Origin: an uncultured Clostridium sp.
Lineage (GTDB): Bacteria; Bacillota; Clostridia; Clostridiales; Clostridiaceae
Assembly: GCA_934746785.1 (NCBI GenBank)
Contig: CAKVFO010000055.1
Coordinates: forward strand, 1-20,385
Reading direction: 5' to 3'
Length of the DNA: 20,385 nucleotides
Shown: one piece after another, positions 8,227 through 14,479 of the stretch
How positions within the stretch are numbered: the stretch's first letter is position 1
Layout: every line of letters begins with the position of its first letter
Position numbers and translations under genes: made by a program
The notes under the pieces: model-generated
What the model saw: only the letters and a program-made list of their open reading frames with translations
Database searches by the model: none
What the model was told of the DNA's origin: nothing

Positions 8227-8264
8227 AAGAGATTTAAGTATTTATATATGCTTGAATCTCTTTT
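8227..8264 (+). terminator. Terminator after the kinase gene
   Basis: AAGAGATTTAAG (8227-8238) pairs with CTTGAATCTCTT (8251-8262) with one G-U, followed by a short TTTT run. Moderate strength. Confidence 0.6.
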
Positions 8265-8355
8265 AAGTTTCAATATAAAAATATGTTAATATATTAATAA
8301 TATAGCAATACTGTATAATTTAAGGATATAAAAGTTTTTATGGGAGGGATGGGAA

Positions 8356-9546
8356 ATGAAAAGAATATTATTTACACCAGGGATAGCTGCAGTTGAGGCT
8401 TTAGGATCTATAACAAGATTAATAGCTATTGCAGATGAACTGAAAAAGAAACAAGATGATTTAGATATTATCTTTAGAACTGCAGGAAGAGAGGCTGATT
8501 ATGCTATAAGTAAAGGATATAAAGTAGAGTTAGGTTATAAACCTAAATTTGATTTTGAACTTATGAAAAAGCAAAAAAGCAATTATGCTGTAGATAGTCT
8601 TTGTGATGTTATAAAAGTTAAAGGTTTGTATTCTAAAGAGTATGTACAAAATACTTACCAAGAAGAAATAAAATTAATAGAAAGTTTTAAGCCAGATATT
8701 ATTTTTGGAGAATTTGAAACAGTAATGCCAATAGCAGCAAAGAAGATGGATATTCCCTATGTTTCTACAGGTGGAACACCTAATAAAAGGGATTTTAATT
8801 GTTATGGTTTTAAAAATGATAATGATATTAGCAAAGTTTATGCTGAAAGTTACAATGAACTTTTAGAGAGTATTAATTTAACTCCTATAAAAAGTATTTG
8901 TGAAATGAATCAAGATTATAACAGCTCTAAGATATTTGTTCCAAGTATACCTGAATTAGAAGATTTTGAAGATAATGATAAGTATGTTTATTTAGGTTCT
9001 GTTACTCCTCATAACTTTATTGAAACTAATTTTTCCTTAGAAAAAAAACGTCCCTTAATTTATGTTTATTTAAGTGTAGGTGAATTGAAACCAGATGTAT
9101 ATCAGAAAATAATTTTGGATACTTTTGAAGGTTCAGAATTTGATGTTGTTGTTACAGGTGGAGGGGTACCACGTTTTATAGAAAAGGAAAAGAATAATGT
9201 ACATTTCTTAAGTATGGTTCCATCAGATAAAATACTTGAAAAGGCTGATATAGCAATTCATCATGGAGGACAAAATACTACAGTTGAGTGCATAGAGTAT
9301 AAAGTTCCTTCTCTTATTTTCCCAGGAAGACATTTTGAACGCTTTTATAATGCCGAGAAAGCTTCTGAAATTGGATGTGCATTAAATTTAAAAGTAGATA
9401 GTTTTAATAAGGAAGAGCTTTTAGATAATTGTAAAAAAATTATGAAGAATGAAGATTGTAAGAAAGCTTTAAATAAATATAGTTTAAAGATAAAAAGCTA
9501 TGGAGGTGCAGCTAGAGCAGCAGAACTTTTACTTAATTTAATATAG
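8356..9546 (+). CDS. GT1/MurG-like UDP-sugar glycosyltransferase
   Basis: 396 residues, typical for GT-B fold enzymes of the UGT/MGT class. The N-terminal half opens with MKRILFTPGIAAVEALGSIT (start of the acceptor-binding Rossmann domain). The C-terminal half has the donor-site signature: DIAIHHGGQNTTVECIEYKV (298-317) with H302-H303-G-G, then PSLIFPGRHFERFYNAEKAS (318-337), equivalent to the HGG-x-x-T-x-x-E and P-x-x-x-D/E-Q blocks. It should transfer a sugar from a UDP- or dTDP-sugar to a small or peptide acceptor in the cytoplasm. GGGAGGGATGGGA precedes the ATG; a TATAAT is at 8314-8319 without a clear -35. It lies between the sensor kinase and peptides 2 and 3, so peptide glycosylation is an attractive but unproved role. 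Lipid glycosylation or antibiotic self-protection are alternatives. Confidence 0.8.
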   Translation: MKRILFTPGIAAVEALGSITRLIAIADELKKKQDDLDIIFRTAGREADYAISKGYKVELGYKPKFDFELMKKQKSNYAVDSLCDVIKVKGLYSKEYVQNTYQEEIKLIESFKPDIIFGEFETVMPIAAKKMDIPYVSTGGTPNKRDFNCYGFKNDNDISKVYAESYNELLESINLTPIKSICEMNQDYNSSKIFVPSIPELEDFEDNDKYVYLGSVTPHNFIETNFSLEKKRPLIYVYLSVGELKPDVYQKIILDTFEGSEFDVVVTGGGVPRFIEKEKNNVHFLSMVPSDKILEKADIAIHHGGQNTTVECIEYKVPSLIFPGRHFERFYNAEKASEIGCALNLKVDSFNKEELLDNCKKIMKNEDCKKALNKYSLKIKSYGGAARAAELLLNLI

Positions 9547-9677
9547 AGATAGAAAAGAAATTATATAAAAATGTAATACATGAAGAATATGGTCTTTAGA
9601 GAAGTAAAATAAAAATATAGTTTTATTTACAATATTTATATTTAAGCCTAAATGATGGTTGATTAAAGCAAGAAATA

Positions 9678-9706
9678 TTTACTTGTAATTGAAAATAAGT
9701 TAAAAT
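9678..9706 (+). promoter_or_regulatory. Promoter of peptides 2 and 3
   Basis: TTTACT (9678-9683), 17-bp spacer, TAAAAT (9701-9706) followed by ATGTA, with the ATG 24 nt further. It matches the peptide 1 promoter in both hexamers and spacing. Confidence 0.65.
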
Positions 9707-9730
9707 ATGTAATTGAGGGAGGTGAACAAA

Positions 9731-9910
9731 ATGAAAAATGAGAAAATGCTTCAAGAAATGTTAAGTGATAATTTTATAGAAATATCAAGAAAACAAATAG
9801 AAGGTATAAATGGTGGAGGCTGGAGGATAAGACCTGTTATGGCATATGCTATTAGCCCAAAAATACCAAAGGCTCTAATAGGAAAGATTGTGAAAGCTAT
9901 ACTTAAATAA
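9731..9910 (+). CDS. Peptide 2: double-glycine-leader precursor with cationic amphipathic tail
   Basis: 59 residues from the ATG at 9731; the upstream in-frame TTG at 9713 overlaps the GAGGGAGGTGA ribosome site and is rejected. Leader 1-29 (MKNEKMLQEMLSDNFIEISR then KQIEGINGG) is nearly the same as in peptides 1 and 3, with hydrophobic positions -4, -7, -12 and -15. The predicted 30-residue core is cysteine-free. It starts GWRIRP (30-35) and AYAISP (38-43), shortened relatives of the YS-x-[RS]-P motif, then KIPKALIGKIVKAILK (44-59), where lysines 44, 47, 52, 55 and 59 would line one face of a helix. That tail looks like a membrane-active antimicrobial helix (inference). Probably co-transcribed with peptide 3 through a weak hairpin. 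Confidence 0.72.
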   Translation: MKNEKMLQEMLSDNFIEISRKQIEGINGGGWRIRPVMAYAISPKIPKALIGKIVKAILK

Positions 9911-9930
9911 TATAGTAAAGTATAATGAAG

Positions 9931-9983
9931 AGCTGTTATATAAGTAAAAATTGTGTAGCAGCTTAATTTTTATGATTTTTTTA
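9931..9983 (+). terminator. GU-rich hairpin/attenuator between peptides 2 and 3
   Basis: AGCTGTTATATA (9931-9942) can pair along all 12 positions with TGTGTAGCAGCT (9952-9963), using three or more G-U pairs, followed by a T-rich run to 9983. It lies directly before the ribosome site of peptide 3, where no separate promoter is evident, so partial read-through would set the peptide 3 level. Confidence 0.55.
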
Positions 9984-10008
9984 GGTTTTAATAAAGGGGA
10001 TGATTAAA

Positions 10009-10251
10009 ATGAAAAATGAAAAGATGCTTATTGAAATGATGAGTGAGAACTTTATTGAAATAGCTAAGGAAGAACAAGAAGTTATAAATGGTGGTATATC
10101 AAAATTGGTAAAAGACAAAATAATTGCTATGTATTCAGCTAGCCCAATTAAAGTGATAGGTAAAAGAGCTTTATATTCTGTTAGCCCAACAAGACCAGGT
10201 CATGTGCTATATCCTGAATATTCAGTAAGTCCAATCAAATATGAATATTAA
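10009..10251 (+). CDS. Peptide 3: double-glycine-leader precursor with three YS-x-SP repeats
   Basis: 80 residues from the ATG at 10009, better spaced from AAAGGGGA (9993-10000) than the ATG at 10000, which overlaps it. Leader 1-29 is MKNEKMLIEMMSENFIEIAK then EEQEVINGG. The 51-residue core is cysteine-free and basic, with AMYSASP (40-46), ALYSVSP (54-60) and PEYSVSP (69-75); tyrosines are 14-15 residues apart. K52-R53 directly precede the middle copy, matching R55 in peptide 1. Core lengths of peptides 1 and 3 are equal (51), so they are clear paralogues, while peptide 2 is a shorter relative. The product ends IKYEY, rich in tyrosine. Function unknown; see peptide 1. Confidence 0.75.
   Translation: MKNEKMLIEMMSENFIEIAKEEQEVINGGISKLVKDKIIAMYSASPIKVIGKRALYSVSPTRPGHVLYPEYSVSPIKYEY
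10126..10233 (+). repeat. Threefold YS-x-SP-coding repeat in peptide 3
   Basis: Codons 40-46, 54-60 and 69-75 encode AMYSASP, ALYSVSP and PEYSVSP. Codons for the shared residues vary (agc/agc/agt for Ser, gct/gtt/gta at the variable position), so selection appears to act on the peptide. Confidence 0.7.
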
Positions 10252-10298
10252 TTAGAAATATCAAAAGAACAAATAGACAGCATATAAATAATAGTAAG

Positions 10299-10361
10299 GA
10301 GCAGCGCTTATAGTAAAATCATATTCAAATGAATTTAACTATAAGTGGCTGCTCTCTTTTT
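10299..10361 (+). terminator. Terminator after peptide 3
   Basis: GAGCAGCGCTTATAGT (10299-10314) pairs with ACTATAAGTGGCTGCTC (10338-10354), with a single bulge, then CTCTTTTT. Long loop of 23 nt. It ends the peptide locus. Confidence 0.75.
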
Positions 10362-10474
10362 AATCTATAGGAAAGTATAAAATTTTTTCACAACAAGAAC
10401 TGATTTTTTCAGGCTTTCATTAAGTACTTGTCATCTTTAAAAATACAGTATAAACTACTTACAAAACAAAACAA

Positions 10475-10488
10475 TGAATAAATATACA
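10475..10488 (+). promoter_or_regulatory. ArgR operator (ARG box), upstream site
   Basis: TGAATAAATATACA fits the ARG-box core TGNATWWWWATNCA at every fixed position. It lies 87 nt before the OTCase start, in the 324-nt gap after peptide 3. Binding is inferred; no argR gene is in the window. Confidence 0.5.
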
Positions 10489-10525
10489 AAAAAATAATTT
10501 TTTGTGGAATATTTTATACATATAG

Positions 10526-10539
10526 TGTATAATTATAGA
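10526..10539 (+). promoter_or_regulatory. OTCase promoter -10 overlapped by a second ARG-like box
   Basis: TATAAT (10528-10533) is the likely -10; a weak TGGAAT is at the -35 position (10505-10510). TGTATAATTATAGA (10526-10539) matches the ARG core with one mismatch and covers the -10. The two boxes are 51 bp apart, about five helical turns, which suits repression by looping or hexamer bridging. Confidence 0.45.
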
Positions 10540-10575
10540 TATATTAGCAATAAATATAAATAAGGGGGCATAATT

Positions 10576-11574
10576 ATGGCATTAAACTTAAGGGGCAGAA
10601 ATTTTTTAAAATTATTAGACTTTAGTAGTGAAGAAATTAAATATTTAATAGATTTATCAAAGGAATTAAAGACATTAAAAAGATGTGGTATAGCTCATGA
10701 TAAATTAAAAGGTAAAAATATAGTATTATTATTTGAAAAAACTTCAACAAGAACAAGATGTTCCTTTGAAGTAGCAGGACATGACCTAGGGCTAGGAGTT
10801 ACATTCCTTGACTCTAAGAGTTCGCAAATGGGTAAAAAAGAAAGTATAAAAGATACAGCAAGAGTTTTAGGAAAAATGTTTGACGGTATTGAATATAGAG
10901 GATTTAAGCAGGAAACAGTTGAAGAGCTTGCTAAGTATTCAGGAGTACCAGTTTGGAATGGATTAACTGATGAATTCCATCCAACTCAAATGATAGCAGA
11001 TCTTCTTACTATAGAAGAGAAAAAGGGAAGTCTAAAGGGAATCAACCTTGTTTATATGGGAGATGCAAGATATAACATGGGTAATTCTTTAATGGTAGCT
11101 TGTGCAAAAATGGGTATGAACTTTACTGCCTGCGCACCAAAGGAATTATTTCCAAGTAATGAATTAGTTGATGAATGTAAGAAGATAGCTGAAGAAACTG
11201 GAGGAAGTGTTACTTTAACTGAAGATGTTAAAGCTGGTACTAAGAATGCTGATGTTATCTATACAGATATATGGGTTTCCATGGGGGAACCGGCTGAAGT
11301 TTGGGATGAAAGAATTAAGATTCTTAAACCATATCAAGTAAACTCAGAAGTAATGAAAAATGCTAAGGAAGATGCAATATTCATGCACTGCCTTCCATCA
11401 TATCATGATACAGAAACTGAAATTGGAAAAGAAGTAATTGAAAAATATAACTTAGAAAATGGTGTTGAAGTTACTAACGAAGTATTTGAAGGAAAACAAT
11501 CAGTTGTATTTGATGAAGCAGAAAATAGAATGCATTCAATAAAAGCTATTATAATGGCTACAATAGGTGCTTAA
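10576..11574 (+). CDS. argF: Ornithine carbamoyltransferase
   Basis: 332 residues, normal OTCase length. It catalyses carbamoyl phosphate + ornithine = citrulline + phosphate in the cytosol. Carbamoyl-phosphate site S57-T-R-T-R61; H135-P-T-Q138; ornithine site D231-I-W-V-S-M-G; H271-C-L-P274 loop with the catalytic Cys272. GGGGG ribosome site lies just before the ATG. The length and sequence resemble the ArcB-type subgroup as well as ArgF, and no arginine deiminase or carbamate kinase gene is adjacent. The ARG boxes upstream point to control by arginine, but this does not decide between biosynthetic and catabolic direction. It is a single-gene unit ended by its own terminator. Confidence 0.95.
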   Translation: MALNLRGRNFLKLLDFSSEEIKYLIDLSKELKTLKRCGIAHDKLKGKNIVLLFEKTSTRTRCSFEVAGHDLGLGVTFLDSKSSQMGKKESIKDTARVLGKMFDGIEYRGFKQETVEELAKYSGVPVWNGLTDEFHPTQMIADLLTIEEKKGSLKGINLVYMGDARYNMGNSLMVACAKMGMNFTACAPKELFPSNELVDECKKIAEETGGSVTLTEDVKAGTKNADVIYTDIWVSMGEPAEVWDERIKILKPYQVNSEVMKNAKEDAIFMHCLPSYHDTETEIGKEVIEKYNLENGVEVTNEVFEGKQSVVFDEAENRMHSIKAIIMATIGA

Positions 11575-11582
11575 TAAATCTT

Positions 11583-11615
11583 AAGGAAAAGGTAATTTTT
11601 ATCTTTTCCTTTTTT
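11583..11615 (+). terminator. Terminator after argF
   Basis: AAGGAAAAG (11583-11591) / CTTTTCCTT (11603-11611), then T-tract to 11615. Confidence 0.8.
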
Positions 11616-11678
11616 GTCATAATTTTTTATAAGATTTATTATGCTAATATAAAGTAGTTTTGCAGAGGAGCTTAAGAC

Positions 11679-12623
11679 ATGAAAAAGAATTTATTTATTT
11701 ATGAAAGTCATTATGGTACAACTAAGAGAACTGCAGAGATTTTTGCTCTTTTAGCGGCTAACTCAAAAGTATGTGATGTTAATAATATTAATGTTAATCT
11801 AAATTTGTATGATAAGGTCTTTTTTGCAGTAGGTTTTCACGGAATTGATACTGCAAGTTCAACTAAAGAATTAATAATTAAAAATAAGGATATACTTTTA
11901 GAAAAGAAAATAGGTTTTATAGGTGTTGGCTTAAGTGAATATGGAAGTGAAAACTATTTAAAGGTAGTAGAAGATACATTAGGTAGAAAAGTAGATTATA
12001 ATGTTTTTATACATGGACAGGTAAGAGTTAATAATCTTACAGATGTAGATAAGGAAACTTTAAAGGTATTTCTTAATAAGCAGAATTTAAAACTTATTGA
12101 TTTAGGGCTTTTTAAAGAAGAAGAAGTTTGTGATAAAGCTTCTAAGTTAATTGAAGAAATAAATAAAACTGAGAAGACAATGCCTGATGAAAAACTGCAG
12201 GAGGAAATAGATAATTTCATAAATAGTAAAAATACTTGTACATTATGTACAGGAGATAATGATTTTGTTAGGGGAACTCCAATAGAATTTATATATAATG
12301 ATAGAAACTTCTATTTCATAACTGAAGGAGGATTAAAGTATAGAGGAATAATAAAGAATAAAAAAGTAGCTATTACGTTATATAATGAGTATTCAGGATT
12401 TGAAAAATTAAAAGGTTTACAAATGCAGGGAGATGTTGAATTGATACCTTTATATTCACAAGAATACATGAAGGTCATGAAATTGAAGAATTTAAAAGAA
12501 GAATATTTAAATAATATACCAATTAATATGAATGTTTTAAAGGTAAAAATTAATAGGTATGAATTCTTGAATTCTGATTTTAAAAAGGAAGGATTTGATG
12601 TTAAACAAGTTTTAGTATTATAA
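11679..12623 (+). CDS. Flavodoxin domain fused to PNPOx-like FMN-binding domain
   Basis: 314 residues in two parts. Residues 1 to about 145 look like a flavodoxin: the FMN phosphate loop is YESHYGTTKRTAE (8-20), followed by alternating strands such as LYDKVFFAVGFHG and KKIGFIGVGLSEYGSENYL. Residues about 170-314 resemble the pyridoxamine-5'-phosphate-oxidase-like split barrel (EIDNFINSKNTCTLCTGDND, then NRDFYFITEGG-type strand at about 208-217 and KNKKVAITLYNEYSGFEKLK). Both halves would bind FMN, which suggests intramolecular electron transfer in an anaerobic redox or detoxification reaction; the substrate is unknown. A GAGGAG site precedes the ATG. It is followed 33 nt later by the MBL lipoprotein gene, so the two may share a transcript. 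Confidence 0.72.
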   Translation: MKKNLFIYESHYGTTKRTAEIFALLAANSKVCDVNNINVNLNLYDKVFFAVGFHGIDTASSTKELIIKNKDILLEKKIGFIGVGLSEYGSENYLKVVEDTLGRKVDYNVFIHGQVRVNNLTDVDKETLKVFLNKQNLKLIDLGLFKEEEVCDKASKLIEEINKTEKTMPDEKLQEEIDNFINSKNTCTLCTGDNDFVRGTPIEFIYNDRNFYFITEGGLKYRGIIKNKKVAITLYNEYSGFEKLKGLQMQGDVELIPLYSQEYMKVMKLKNLKEEYLNNIPINMNVLKVKINRYEFLNSDFKKEGFDVKQVLVL

Positions 12624-12656
12624 TTATATAAAACAATAAGATGAGGAGGAGTTTTT

Positions 12657-13511
12657 TTGAAATTAATTAAGTTAATTATAAGTACTTTAATATTAGCTTT
12701 ATTATTTACTGGATGTTCTTTAGATACGAAGGATGATGTCATAGTAAATACTGAAGATGTGTCCATTTGTTTTATCAATTCAGGTAAAAGCGATTCTATT
12801 CTTATTAAGGCATTTGGAAAAGCCTATTTAATTGATACAGGTACAAAGGACTCAGTAGAATCAATAAAAAAAGCTTTAGAGAAAAATCAGGTATCCTCTA
12901 TTGATGCTGTATTTTTAACACATACTCATAAGGATCATATAGGTGGATTAAAAAAATTAACTAAGTCTTTTGATATACCTATAGTTTATTCAGCAGAGAT
13001 TTCAATGAATGAAGAAGATGGAACAAATAAGATAGAGGCTTTAACTGAAGAAAAAAATCTTAAACATGAAAAACTTAGAGCTGGAGATAAAATAAATATT
13101 AATGATGATGTGTACTTTGAGGTATTAGCACCTTTGATTTATAACAGTAAAGATGATAATGATAATTCATTAGTATTAAGATTATCTGTTTATGGTAAAA
13201 CTATATTATTTACTGGAGATATGCAGTTTGCAGAAGAAGAAAGTCTTCTAAAGTCAGGGGAAAATTTAAAGGCTGATATTTTAAAGGTTGGGAATCATGG
13301 AAATAAAGATGCTACAAGTGAAGAATTTTTTAATACAGTAAATCCTGAAATAGCTGTAATAACAACAAATAGAAAAGAAGATTCAGGGACAGCATCAAAA
13401 AGAGTAAGAGCTCTGCTTTCTAAAACTAAGCTTTATATTACTGATGAATATGATATAGGATTTTTAATAGTAATAAAAGAAGATGGCTCAATAGAAACAT
13501 ATAGTCAATAG
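12657..13511 (+). CDS. MBL-fold hydrolase lipoprotein, ComEC C-terminal type
   Basis: 284 residues from a TTG at 12657, preceded by AGGAGGA (12644-12650). A lipoprotein signal (hydrophobic 5-18, LLFTGC with C20 as lipidation site) places it on the outer face of the membrane. The metallo-beta-lactamase motif is intact: H89-T-H91-K-D93-H94, D188 in FTGDMQ and H214 in VGNHGNKD. The domain resembles the exported hydrolase domain of the competence protein ComEC, for which nuclease activity is proposed in the literature. As a free lipoprotein it may degrade extracellular DNA or another phosphodiester (inference). Confidence 0.82.
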   Translation: MKLIKLIISTLILALLFTGCSLDTKDDVIVNTEDVSICFINSGKSDSILIKAFGKAYLIDTGTKDSVESIKKALEKNQVSSIDAVFLTHTHKDHIGGLKKLTKSFDIPIVYSAEISMNEEDGTNKIEALTEEKNLKHEKLRAGDKININDDVYFEVLAPLIYNSKDDNDNSLVLRLSVYGKTILFTGDMQFAEEESLLKSGENLKADILKVGNHGNKDATSEEFFNTVNPEIAVITTNRKEDSGTASKRVRALLSKTKLYITDEYDIGFLIVIKEDGSIETYSQ

Positions 13512-13512
13512 T

Positions 13513-13540
13513 AAAAAGAGGCTTTAAAGGCCTCTTTTTT
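13513..13540. terminator. Bidirectional terminator between convergent genes
   Basis: AAAAAGAGGC (13513-13522) pairs with GCCTCTTTTTT (13530-13540) round a short loop. A- and T-tracts flank both arms, so it serves the MBL gene on the plus strand and the hydrolase on the minus strand; it touches the stop codon of the latter. Confidence 0.85.
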
Positions 13541-14324
13541 AAATAAAGTTTTGTTCTTTAAGCCATTCTTCGCAAAGAAGAGCCCATCTTTTAACATAAG
13601 GAACTTCATCTTTTAAACCAAGTCCATGTCTTCCTTTTGGGAATATATGAAATTCAAAAGGTATATTTTTTTCTTTTAAAGCTTTAACATATAACAAGGA
13701 GTTTTCCATAGGAACAGTTTTATCTTCTGCTGTTGTCCAAACAAAAGCAGGAGGTGTATTTTCTTTAACTTGTGTTTCAACAGACATTTTTCTTATAAGT
13801 TCTATGGAAGGATTTTTTCCGAGAAGATTTTCTTTAGAGCCTTCATGAACATATTCTAAAAAGCTTATAACTGGATAGCAAAGTATAGACATATCAGGTC
13901 TTGAACTAATCTTTTCAATTTCATCCTTAGAGCTTCTTAAACCTTCATCAAAATGAACGCAGGATGTTGCAGCTAAATGAGCACCAGCTGAAAATCCTAA
14001 AACACCAACTCTATTAACATCTATATTAAACTTAGAATGATTAAATCTTACATACCTTATTGCTCTTTGTAAATCTAAAAGTGGAGCAGGATACATATAT
14101 GGCTTAATTCTATAAGTTAATACAAAAGCATTAATTCCAATGCTGTTTAGCCATTTAGCTATAGGTTCACCTTCATGTGGTGCAAGTTTATAATATCCAC
14201 CTCCAGGAAGTACTATTATTGCTGGGTGGATTTTTTTATCATTTATTATATAAGGCTTGATTTCTGGAATTTGTGCTTCTATTTTTGAATCATAGTAGGG
14301 TATTTCTTTATAAATTTTTAACAT
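13539..14324 (-). CDS. Alpha/beta hydrolase, acetyl-xylan-esterase-like
   Basis: 261 residues with a full serine-hydrolase triad: nucleophile S112 in G110-F-S-A-G114, acid D201 (WTTAEDKTVP) and H233 (KGRHGLGL). The oxyanion block is VLPGGGYYKLAPHEGEPIAK (38-57). This pattern (PGGGY...H-E...GFSAGAHLA) is typical of the BD-FAE/Axe-like esterases that remove acetyl groups from xylan and related polymers. There is no signal peptide, so it would act on imported oligosaccharides in the cytosol. It fits a plant-polysaccharide lifestyle together with the GH5 enzyme at the left edge. AAGGAGGTTC sits upstream of the ATG at 14324. Confidence 0.82.
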   Translation of the reverse strand: MLKIYKEIPYYDSKIEAQIPEIKPYIINDKKIHPAIIVLPGGGYYKLAPHEGEPIAKWLNSIGINAFVLTYRIKPYMYPAPLLDLQRAIRYVRFNHSKFNIDVNRVGVLGFSAGAHLAATSCVHFDEGLRSSKDEIEKISSRPDMSILCYPVISFLEYVHEGSKENLLGKNPSIELIRKMSVETQVKENTPPAFVWTTAEDKTVPMENSLLYVKALKEKNIPFEFHIFPKGRHGLGLKDEVPYVKRWALLCEEWLKEQNFI

Positions 14325-14373
14325 TATATTGAACCTCCTTTTGGTTTTTCAAAATATACAAAAAATGTTTACA

Positions 14374-14389
14374 ATTGTGCATTCACAAT
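14374..14389. promoter_or_regulatory. Palindromic operator candidate in the divergent hydrolase/PBP promoter region
   Basis: ATTGTG-CATT-CACAAT is a perfect 6-bp-arm palindrome, 50 nt upstream of the hydrolase ATG and about 33 nt before the PBP -35. The sequence resembles operators of HTH dimers, but I cannot name the regulator. Confidence 0.3.
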
Positions 14390-14421
14390 GTTACTATTAA
14401 AGTGTAATTATACCAAATATA

Positions 14422-14449
14422 TTAACATAATTTTAAAAGGTATTATACT
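14422..14449 (+). promoter_or_regulatory. Promoter of the penicillin-binding protein gene
   Basis: TTAACA (14422-14427), 16-bp spacer, TATACT (14444-14449), 30 nt before the ATG. Confidence 0.5.
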
Positions 14450-14479
14450 AAAAATATATTTTAAAATAGGAGTGAGCAA

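Noticed and set aside
2781..10251. Peptides 1-3 as lanthipeptides or sactipeptides
   Set aside because: Their cores contain no cysteine, and no LanM/LanB/radical SAM gene lies in their locus; the LanM at 19080 has its own LanA.
11996..12778. Minus-strand frames opposite the flavodoxin/PNPOx gene and the MBL gene start
   Set aside because: Both overlap convincing plus-strand genes and show no family features.
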